Made by a program: the position numbers and the translations under genes. DNA of 9,273 nt from an uncultured Alphaproteobacteria bacterium (GTDB lineage Bacteria; Pseudomonadota; Alphaproteobacteria; Caulobacterales; Aquidulcibacteraceae). The DNA lies in the NCBI GenBank assembly GCA_937967725.1, contig CALBSY010000091.1, forward strand, positions 1-9,273. The letters are read 5' to 3'. The notes below the pieces were generated by a model. That model ran no database searches. It was not told the origin of the DNA and worked only from the letters and a program-made list of their open reading frames with translations. This document shows, piece by piece, positions 1 to 5,243 of this stretch. The stretch's first letter is position 1, and each line of letters opens with the position of its first letter.

Positions 1-1
1 C

Positions 2-634
2 GGCGGGGGCCAGCGCGGACCCGACCTACACGCGAGCCGGGGCGGGGCGGACCGCGCATTGCCTAACCGCGCTCGCAATCGCGGCGGCGGCGACCGTGAC
101 TGGGGCAACCGGGACCGCGACCGTGGCGGACGCGACTGGGCCAGCAACGACCGCGGCCGCGACCGCGATTGGGGCAACCGAGATCGCAATCGCGGCGGAC
201 GCGATTGGGGGCGCGATGGACGCCGCGACTGGCGCGACGACGATCGTCATCGCGCCGACTGGGATCGCGGCCGGCGTGATCACCGCTATCGCCCCTACTA
301 CAACACGCACCGCGACTTCTCGCGTCCGCGCTACAGCGATTGGCGCCGCGTGCGGCACGGCTATTATTTCGACCACGGCTACGCGCGCAGTGTCGGCGGC
401 TTCTACGGACGGAACTATTATTGGTGGAGCTATGACGGCTGGCGGCGTCCGTACCGGCGCTGGGCGGTCGGCTACGTGATCCCGGCTTGGCTCTATTGGG
501 AGCCCGTGCCGTGGGATCTCTACTATCGGCTGCCGCCAGCGCCCTATGGCTGCCGCTACATCTACGCCGACGGCGACATCCTGCTCGTCGCCATCGCCAC
601 CGGCGTCATCCTGGACGCGCTGCTCTACTACTAG
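2..634 (+). CDS. RcnB-family envelope protein, 5' end missing
   Basis: The frame is open to the left edge of the window, so this is the last 210 residues of a longer protein; a TTG at 59 is available but is probably not the true start. The visible N-terminal half is low-complexity, rich in Arg, Asp, Gly, Asn and Trp, with a repeated DRDWGNRDR unit. A Tyr/Trp/Arg-rich middle follows. The last 60 or so residues fit the RcnB domain: a Gly-Tyr-x-Ile-Pro segment, YYRLPPAPYGCRYIYADGD, then a hydrophobic end containing IATGVILDAL. RcnB of E. coli is a periplasmic protein linked to nickel/cobalt homeostasis, but many family members, especially those with long charged N-terminal regions like this one, have no known role. 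No metal exporter gene is visible beside it, so a metal function is not supported here. A signal peptide is expected upstream of the window. The gene ends with TAG and is followed by a hairpin terminator. Confidence 0.8.
   Translation, partial: GGGQRGPDLHASRGGADRALPNRARNRGGGDRDWGNRDRDRGGRDWASNDRGRDRDWGNRDRNRGGRDWGRDGRRDWRDDDRHRADWDRGRRDHRYRPYYNTHRDFSRPRYSDWRRVRHGYYFDHGYARSVGGFYGRNYYWWSYDGWRRPYRRWAVGYVIPAWLYWEPVPWDLYYRLPPAPYGCRYIYADGDILLVAIATGVILDALLYY
92..209 (+). repeat. 49-bp imperfect direct repeat, two copies inside the RcnB-like gene
   Basis: Copy one is 92-140 and copy two is 161-209, offset by exactly 69 bases (23 codons). By eye they differ at 8 of 49 positions, mostly third-base changes plus one Asp-to-Asn change. 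Both encode DRDWGNRDRxRGGRDW. The in-frame offset and synonymous drift suggest an old internal duplication that has been kept at protein level. Confidence 0.8.
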
Positions 635-657
635 GGCGCGCCAGAGGGACAGAACGG

Positions 658-692
658 ACCGCTCCGCAGCAATGCGGAGCGGTTTGCTCTTT
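658..692 (+). terminator. Rho-independent terminator between convergent genes
   Basis: An 11-bp perfect stem (658-668 with 673-683) closes a GCAA tetraloop and is followed by a T-rich tail (TTTGCTCTTT). It lies 24 bases after the RcnB-like stop codon. It also lies just beyond the stop of the opposite-strand DUF2059 gene, so it may work in both directions, although the T tract is better on the plus strand. Confidence 0.85.
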
Positions 693-695
693 GCG

Positions 696-1190
696 CTACA
701 TTCTCTCCGATTGCCTCGCCGACATTTCCGCTTGCAAGCGGGTCAACGCTTGCAGACCAGCGCGCATCCCTGCCATTGCGCCGATCCGTTCCAATTCTTC
801 CTGTGCGAGAAACTGGGTCTCGATGAATGACGCGCCCGATGGCGTGCGCAGGAAGGCCACGGTTTCACGTAGCTGTTCTTCGCTCATGCGCTCGCTGTAG
901 ACCCGAGCCATCTCCTCAACCATGCCCGGCGTCGCAGCGCGGAATTCTTCGGCTATCAGCTCGCCCAAACGCGCTTCTTGCGACGGACTGAGGCTGAGGT
1001 CGCGCGCCATCCCAGTGGCGGCCATCGGCGCCATCTGCGTGAACAATTCCGAAAGCAGAGTCTCGATCTGCATAATGCCCATGAGCTCGCGGGCGAGTTC
1101 GGCGCGCGCCGCATCCTGCGCGGCCGCCTGCCCGCTCCCGACCGACGCCAGAGCGAACGCCGCGGCAGCCAAGATCGCTTTCATTCTCAT
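696..1190 (-). CDS. Secreted DUF2059-domain protein
   Basis: A 164-residue protein. Residues 1-24 form a Sec-type signal peptide (Met-Arg-Met-Lys, an Ala-rich hydrophobic core, then Ala-Ala-Ala before Gln25), so it probably acts in the periplasm. Residues 80-140 resemble DUF2059, with the characteristic stretch around RMSEEQLRETVAFLRTPSGA: helical segments around a conserved Phe-x-x-(Ser/Thr)-Pro-(Ser/Thr)-Gly turn. The molecular function of the domain is not known. There are no cysteines and no evident catalytic residues, and the mature protein looks almost entirely alpha-helical. A GGAGG at 1196-1200 (complement) sits 5 bases before the ATG at 1190; the second ATG at 1184 is the alternative start and would lose two residues. 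The gene is divergent from groES across about 180 bases, and it ends with TAG next to a shared hairpin. Confidence 0.85.
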   Translation of the reverse strand: MRMKAILAAAAFALASVGSGQAAAQDAARAELARELMGIMQIETLLSELFTQMAPMAATGMARDLSLSPSQEARLGELIAEEFRAATPGMVEEMARVYSERMSEEQLRETVAFLRTPSGASFIETQFLAQEELERIGAMAGMRAGLQALTRLQAEMSARQSERM

Positions 1191-1261
1191 GCTGACCTCC
1201 CTGCCCGCCGCCGGAGTGTGGGCGCGCCCAAGAAAACCGGCAAGGCAGACCGGGTCAGCGG

Positions 1262-1290
1262 TTGACGGCGTTGAGGCGTCCCCCTACATC
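1262..1290 (+). promoter_or_regulatory. Predicted groESL promoter, overlapping sigma-73 and sigma-32 type
   Basis: TTGACGG (1262-1268) and CCTACATC (1283-1290) are separated by 14 bases. This fits the Caulobacter housekeeping consensus TTGACGS-N(10-14)-GCTANAWC, with one mismatch in the -10 box. The same segment reads GTTGAC (1261-1266), 14 bases, then CCCCTACAT (1281-1289), which resembles a heat-shock sigma-32 promoter (CTTGAA and CCCCATnT). Transcription would start near 1297, at the edge of the CIRCE-like operator. This is a prediction from motif match and position only. Confidence 0.5.
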
Positions 1291-1297
1291 CGCCCCG

Positions 1298-1324
1298 TTA
1301 GCAACCGGCGGCACTGAGTGCCAG
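1298..1324 (+). promoter_or_regulatory. Degenerate CIRCE operator (HrcA binding site)
   Basis: TTAGCAACC (1298-1306), a 9-base spacer, then GAGTGCCAG (1316-1324). The CIRCE consensus is TTAGCACTC-N9-GAGTGCTAA, so each arm matches 7 of 9 bases with exact spacing. It lies immediately after the predicted -10 box and 47 bases upstream of the groES start, the usual place for HrcA repression of groESL in alphaproteobacteria. The arms are only partly complementary to each other (5 of 9). The right arm also overlaps a perfect 12-base palindrome at 1320-1331 (GCCAGCGCTGGC). hrcA itself is not in the window. Confidence 0.6.
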
Positions 1325-1356
1325 CGCTGGCCGAAGCTGAAAAGGCCTTTACAACC

Positions 1357-1363
1357 AAGGGAG
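1357..1363 (+). promoter_or_regulatory. Ribosome binding site that sets the groES start
   Basis: AAGGGAG lies 8 bases before the GTG at 1372. This spacing selects the GTG at 1372 over the in-frame GTG at 1318, which falls inside the CIRCE-like element. Confidence 0.75.
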
Positions 1364-1371
1364 TAGCAACA

Positions 1372-1689
1372 GTGGCGAGCTTTCGTCCCCTGCATGACCG
1401 CGTCGTCGTCCGGCGCGTGAAGGAAGAAGAGAAGACCAAGGGCGGCATCATCATTCCGGATACGGCTCAGGAGAAGCCGCAGGAAGGCGAAGTGATCGCC
1501 GTCGGCCCGGGCGCGCGCGACGAGGACGGCGAGCGCATCGAGATGGACGTGAAGGTCGGCGACCGCATCCTGTTCGGCAAATGGTCGGGCACGGAAGTGA
1601 AGCTCGACGGCGAGGAGCTCCTGATCATGAAGGAGTCCGACATCATGGGCGTCATCGAACAGAAGAAAGCGAAGAAGGAAGCGGCGTAA
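1372..1689 (+). CDS. groES: Co-chaperonin GroES (Hsp10)
   Basis: A 105-residue protein of normal family length. It forms the heptameric lid that caps GroEL and encloses substrate proteins for ATP-driven folding in the cytoplasm. The protein opens with SFRPLHDRVVVRR, the conserved first beta strand. Residues 17-33 form the mobile loop (Glu/Lys-rich, then GGIIIPD) whose hydrophobic Ile triplet contacts GroEL. The core continues with VIAVGPGARDEDG and VGDRILFGKWSGTEVKLDG, and the end is Lys-rich. A longer frame from a GTG at 1318 exists, but it adds 18 residues unlike any GroES, overlaps the operator and lacks a ribosome binding site, so the GTG at 1372 is preferred. The gene is first in an operon with groEL, 125 bases downstream. 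It is likely controlled by the promoter and CIRCE-like site upstream. Confidence 0.97.
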   Translation: MASFRPLHDRVVVRRVKEEEKTKGGIIIPDTAQEKPQEGEVIAVGPGARDEDGERIEMDVKVGDRILFGKWSGTEVKLDGEELLIMKESDIMGVIEQKKAKKEAA

Positions 1690-1705
1690 GCGCGCTTCCG
1701 CGCGC

Positions 1706-1780
1706 GGGAATAGGGAATAGGGAAAACGGCAACACGCCCACGCCCCCTACTCCCAGTTCCCCAAGCCCACTCCCTTCTCA
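1706..1780 (+). repeat. GGGAATA tandem tract and C-rich tract between groES and groEL
   Basis: GGGAATA occurs twice in tandem (1706-1712, 1713-1719), followed by a partial third copy (GGGAAAA, 1720-1726). From about 1732 to 1780 the plus strand is pyrimidine-rich, with CTACTCCC and TTCCCC runs that are partly complementary to the purine tract (for example GGGAATAG against CTACTCCC with one mismatch). The two tracts could fold together in the groES-groEL mRNA. The groES stop and the groEL ribosome binding site lie on either side. Function is unknown; it could be a dispersed intergenic repeat or an mRNA structure affecting relative expression. Confidence 0.5.
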
Positions 1781-1800
1781 CCAAACCTGAATCCAACCCA

Positions 1801-1806
1801 AGAGGT
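1801..1806 (+). promoter_or_regulatory. groEL ribosome binding site
   Basis: AGAGGT lies 8 bases before the groEL ATG at 1815. The spacing is normal, and the site follows directly on the C-rich tract of the spacer. Confidence 0.7.
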
Positions 1807-1814
1807 ACACACAC

Positions 1815-3458
1815 ATGGCTGCGAAAGTCGTGAATTTCGGATCAGACGCGCGCGAGCGGATGCTCGCCGGCGTCGACATCCTGGCGAACGCCGTAAAGGT
1901 CACCCTCGGCCCGAAAGGCCGCAATGTCGTGATCGAGAAGAGCTTCGGCGCGCCGCGCTCGACCAAGGACGGCGTCACGGTCGCCAAGGAAATCGAACTC
2001 GAAGATAAGTTCATGAACATGGGCGCTCAGCTCGTTCGTGAAGTGGCGTCAAAGACCAATGACGAAGCCGGCGACGGCACCACCACCGCCACTGTGCTGG
2101 CTCAAGCCATCGTGCGCGAAGGCATGAAGGCGGTCGCATCCGGCCGCAATCCGATGGATCTGCGCCGCGGCATCGACAAGGCCGTCGTCGCCATCGTCGA
2201 GGACCTGAAGAAGCGCTCGGCCAAGGTGAAGGGCTCGGAAGAAATCGCGCAGGTCGGGACCATCTCGGCCAACGGCGACACCGACATCGGCAAGTTCCTG
2301 GCCGACGCCATGGCCAAGGTCGGCAACGAAGGCGTGATCACGGTCGAGGAAGCCAAGTCGCTCGAAACCGAACTCGAAGTGGTCGAGGGCATGCAATTCG
2401 ACCGCGGCTATCTCTCGCCGTACTTCATCACCAACGCCGACAAGATGGATGCGGTTCTCGAAGACCCGTACATCCTGCTGTTCGAAAAGAAGCTCTCCTC
2501 GCTGCAGCCGATGCTGCCGATTCTCGAAGCGGTGGTTCAGTCGCAGCGTCCGCTGCTGATCATCGCCGAAGACGTCGAAGGCGAAGCGCTGGCCACGCTG
2601 GTGGTCAACAAGCTGCGCGGCGGCCTCAAGGTCGCGGCGGTGAAGGCGCCCGGCTTCGGCGATCGCCGCAAGGCCATGCTGGAAGACATCGCCATCCTCA
2701 CCGGCGGCCAAGTCATCAGCGAAGACCTCGGCATCAAACTTGAGAACGTCTCTGTCGACATGCTCGGCAAGGCCAAGAAGGTCGTGGTGAAGAAGGACGA
2801 CACCACCGTCGTCGACGGCGCCGGCTCGAAGAAGGACATCCAAGGCCGCATCAACCAAATCCGCACGCAGATCGAGGACACGACCTCGGACTATGACAAG
2901 GAGAAGCTGCAGGAACGCCTGGCCAAGCTGGCCGGCGGCGTCGCCGTGATCAAAGTCGGCGGCGCGACCGAAGTCGAAGTGAAGGAGCGCAAGGACCGCG
3001 TTGACGACGCGCTGAACGCCACCCGCGCGGCGGTGGAAGAAGGCATCGTCGCCGGCGGCGGCGTCGCGCTGCTGCGCGCCGCGTTCAAGCTCAACGTCAA
3101 GGGCGAGAACGAGGACCAAGACGTCGGCGTGCAGATCGTGCGCAAGGCGCTGGAGAGCCCGATCCGTCAGATCGCGGAAAACGCCGGCGTCGAAGGGTCG
3201 ATCGTGGTCGGCAAACTGCGCGACTCGAAGGACGAGACCTATGGCTTCAACGCGCAGACGGAAGAGTATGTCGACATGCTCGAAGCCGGCATCATCGATC
3301 CAGTGAAGGTGGTCCGCACCGCGCTGCAAGACGCAGCTTCGGTGGCCGGCCTCATCATCACCACGGAAGCGTCGATCGCCGAAGCGCCCAAGAAGAAGGA
3401 AGCCGCCGGCGGCGGCATGCCGGGCGGCATGGGCGGCATGGGCGACATGGATTTCTGA
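1815..3458 (+). CDS. groEL: Chaperonin GroEL (Hsp60)
   Basis: A 547-residue protein, essentially the same length as E. coli GroEL (548). It assembles into a double heptameric ring that binds non-native proteins and folds them in an ATP- and GroES-dependent cycle. Visible hallmarks in order: the N-terminal equatorial segment with VTLGPKGRNV at 29-38; Asp52 in STKDG and Asp87 in GDGTTTAT, the residues that position ATP and metal; the apical domain, with KAPGFGDRRKAML near residue 280; RVDDALNATRAA, carrying the third catalytic Asp (398 in E. coli), followed by the family signature AAVEEGIVAGGG; and the flexible Gly-Gly-Met tail ending GMGDMDF. No key residue is missing. It is second in the operon after groES and ends in TGA, 24 bases before a strong terminator. 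Long open frames on the opposite strand here are shadows of its biased codon use. Confidence 0.99.
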   Translation: MAAKVVNFGSDARERMLAGVDILANAVKVTLGPKGRNVVIEKSFGAPRSTKDGVTVAKEIELEDKFMNMGAQLVREVASKTNDEAGDGTTTATVLAQAIVREGMKAVASGRNPMDLRRGIDKAVVAIVEDLKKRSAKVKGSEEIAQVGTISANGDTDIGKFLADAMAKVGNEGVITVEEAKSLETELEVVEGMQFDRGYLSPYFITNADKMDAVLEDPYILLFEKKLSSLQPMLPILEAVVQSQRPLLIIAEDVEGEALATLVVNKLRGGLKVAAVKAPGFGDRRKAMLEDIAILTGGQVISEDLGIKLENVSVDMLGKAKKVVVKKDDTTVVDGAGSKKDIQGRINQIRTQIEDTTSDYDKEKLQERLAKLAGGVAVIKVGGATEVEVKERKDRVDDALNATRAAVEEGIVAGGGVALLRAAFKLNVKGENEDQDVGVQIVRKALESPIRQIAENAGVEGSIVVGKLRDSKDETYGFNAQTEEYVDMLEAGIIDPVKVVRTALQDAASVAGLIITTEASIAEAPKKKEAAGGGMPGGMGGMGDMDF

Positions 3459-3482
3459 TCCAGCCGCACAACGCAGACACGG

Positions 3483-3512
3483 AAACGGCGGAGCGCCAGC
3501 TCCGCCGTTTTT
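3483..3512 (+). terminator. Rho-independent terminator of the groES-groEL operon
   Basis: A 12-bp perfect stem (3483-3494 with 3499-3510) closes a GCCA loop, and the stem ends in a run of five T (3508-3512). It begins 24 bases after the groEL stop, so the operon ends here. Confidence 0.92.
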
Positions 3513-3530
3513 GTTTGCAGATCGTCTTCA

Positions 3531-3568
3531 ACACAAAAGCGGCCGCGCCTCCCTGGGGCGCGGCCGCT
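3531..3568 (-). terminator. Rho-independent terminator for the hisS side
   Basis: A 12-bp perfect GC-rich stem (3538-3549 with 3557-3568) has a 7-base loop. On the minus strand it is followed by TTTT and a T-rich tail (complement of 3531-3538). It is oriented to stop transcription leaving hisS, about 140 bases after the hisS stop. The stem contains the 8-base palindrome GCGGCCGC in both arms. Confidence 0.75.
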
Positions 3569-3708
3569 CCTGCGTCGCAAATTTAGAGGCGTCTCCTCCC
3601 CGAAACGCGACCGCCCGCGACGCCGACGGCCGGTGCGAAACTGAACAGTGCCGCCGTCATGGTCAAGCGCGGAGTGACGCATCCGCGCGCCATGTTGCAG
3701 AGGCGCCC
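3569..3708. other. Intergenic region without a recognised gene
   Basis: This stretch lies between the minus-strand terminator and the hisS stop codon. It would form the 3' untranslated part of the hisS transcript. I see no credible reading frame: a minus-strand frame running from 3682 into groEL is a shadow. There is no clear promoter, only weak inverted repeats such as GACGGC and GCCGTC around 3626-3660. Confidence 0.5.
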
Positions 3709-5175
3709 CTATCGCGCGAGCATTTGCTGCACTGCGGCAACGAGCTCGGTGCGCGGGACTTCGCGCTGCACTTGCTCGCGCAGCTTGGCGTAGGCCTCGC
3801 GGTCCTCGCCCGCCTGTTCGGCCATGCGCGCGCCGAGCTTCAGGTCCTTCAGCGTCACCGTGCTTCTGGCCAGTTCGTCGCCGCCTTGGATCACGGCCAC
3901 TGGGGCGTTGCGCTTATCGGCGTATTTGAGCTGCGCCTTCATCCCGCTCGATCCGAGATAGGTTTCGGCGCGAACGCCGGCGGCGCGTAATTCGTTGGCC
4001 ATGGCGAAATAATCGCCGATGCGATCGCCATCGAGGGCGAGCACCACGACCGGCGCAGGGGCGACGGCTTGCTCAGCCAATCCGAGTTGCGCCTGCGCGG
4101 CGACGAGGCGGCTGACGCCGATGGAGAAGCCGGTGGCGGGTACGCGTTCGCCGGTGAAGCGGGCGATCAGGTCGTCATAGCGCCCGCCGCCGCCGATCGA
4201 ACCGAGCGCGCCGCCGCCGCCCACCGCCATCAACTGCGCCTCGAACACAGCGCCGGTGTAGTATTCGAGCCCGCGCACGATGGACGGATCGAATTGCGCG
4301 CGCGCTTCGTCCACGCCGAGCGCGCTCAGGACCGCGTCGATACGCGTGAGTTCGGCGATGCCGGCGCGGCCTTCAACGGTGTCGCCTACGACGCGGCCAA
4401 GCGCCTCCAGCACGCCGCCGCGCGAAGCGGAGGCGATCGTGACGAAGGCAAGTACGGTGTCGATCGCTTTCGGATCGAGTTCGGCGCCCTTGGTGAAATC
4501 GCCGGACTCGTCCTTGCGCCCCTTGCCCAGCAATGCTGCCACGCCATCGACGCCAACGCGATCCAACTTGTCGATCGTCCGCATCACGATCAGCCGCTTT
4601 GCCTCCACGCCTTCGCCGGCGAGCCCCGAGCGCTGCAGCAGCCCATTCAGCAGGCGGCGCGAATTGACCTTCAGCGCGAAGGCTTCGCGCGGCAGTCCGA
4701 TGGCCTCGAAGGCTTCGCACGCCATCGCCACCATTTCAGCGTCGGCCGCAGGATCCTCGGCGCCGACAGTGTCAGCGTCGCACTGCCAGAACTCGCGGAA
4801 ACGCCCTGGACCCGGCTTTTCGTTGCGCCAAACCGGCCCCGCCTGCCAGCGACGGAACGGACGCGGCAGATTTTGGCGTTCTTCGGCGGCGTAGCGCGCC
4901 AGCGGCGCGGTGAGATCGTAGCGAAGCGACAGCCAGCGCTCGTCGTCCTTGAATGAGAACACGCCCTCGTTGGGGCGGTCGAGATCGGGGAGAAATTTTC
5001 CAAGCGAGTCGGTGAACTCGATTGCAGGTGTTTCGAGCCGTTCGAAGCCCCAAGCCTCATAGACACGGCCGACGGCGGCGACCAAACGCTCTTCGGCGCT
5101 GGCGGCGTCGCCCAAACGATCGGCGAAGCCGCGCGGCTTTTCGGCGGCGGCGCGAGATGAATCTTTGCTGCTCAT
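3709..5175 (-). CDS. hisS: Histidyl-tRNA synthetase (HisRS)
   Basis: A 488-residue class II synthetase that joins histidine to tRNA-His using ATP in the cytoplasm. Landmarks: YDLTAPLARY at 86-95; class II motif 2 from about 105 to 137, with the Arg in PVWRNEK and the loop GRFREFWQCDADTVG; the histidine-binding HisA motif RGLEYYTGAVFEAQ at 301-314; SIGGGGRYDDLI at 326-337; class II motif 3 GFSIGVSRL at 349-357; and a C-terminal anticodon-binding domain from about 374 to 450 (PVVVLALDGD through LKDLKLGAR). The motif 2 loop, with WQCDADTVG in place of the E. coli-like HQLGCEVFG, matches the divergent HisRS form I associate with one alphaproteobacterial clade. The start at 5175 gives a normal N-terminus; only a weak GGAAAG is seen upstream. 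The lyase gene ends 68 bases upstream on the same strand, so the two may be co-transcribed. Stop codon is TAG. Confidence 0.97.
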   Translation of the reverse strand: MSSKDSSRAAAEKPRGFADRLGDAASAEERLVAAVGRVYEAWGFERLETPAIEFTDSLGKFLPDLDRPNEGVFSFKDDERWLSLRYDLTAPLARYAAEERQNLPRPFRRWQAGPVWRNEKPGPGRFREFWQCDADTVGAEDPAADAEMVAMACEAFEAIGLPREAFALKVNSRRLLNGLLQRSGLAGEGVEAKRLIVMRTIDKLDRVGVDGVAALLGKGRKDESGDFTKGAELDPKAIDTVLAFVTIASASRGGVLEALGRVVGDTVEGRAGIAELTRIDAVLSALGVDEARAQFDPSIVRGLEYYTGAVFEAQLMAVGGGGALGSIGGGGRYDDLIARFTGERVPATGFSIGVSRLVAAQAQLGLAEQAVAPAPVVVLALDGDRIGDYFAMANELRAAGVRAETYLGSSGMKAQLKYADKRNAPVAVIQGGDELARSTVTLKDLKLGARMAEQAGEDREAYAKLREQVQREVPRTELVAAVQQMLAR

Positions 5176-5243
5176 GGCGAGACTTTCCGGGTGTTAGCGT
5201 GCTGTTGAGTGCGGGCGGCGCGCGGGTGCGCGAGTTCGGAGCG

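Noticed and set aside
26..479. Ala/Val- and Thr/Ala-rich frames (minus 26-376, plus 96-479) overlapping the RcnB-like gene.
   Set aside because: They result from reading the Arg/Asp/Gly repeat codons out of frame. The RcnB domain lies in the frame ending at 634.
2049..3329. A 426-codon open frame on the minus strand opposite groEL.
   Set aside because: groEL is unmistakable on the plus strand. The antisense frame has low-complexity Asp/Val/Leu/His-rich composition typical of the complement of GC-rich codons, and resembles no family.
3239..3682. A minus-strand 147-codon frame crossing the groEL 3' end and the intergenic region.
   Set aside because: It runs through both terminator hairpins and into antisense of groEL, with no ribosome binding site and no recognisable domain.
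4069..4956. A 295-codon open frame on the plus strand opposite hisS.
   Set aside because: It is a shadow of hisS codon bias; all synthetase motifs are on the minus strand and there is no ribosome binding site or family resemblance.
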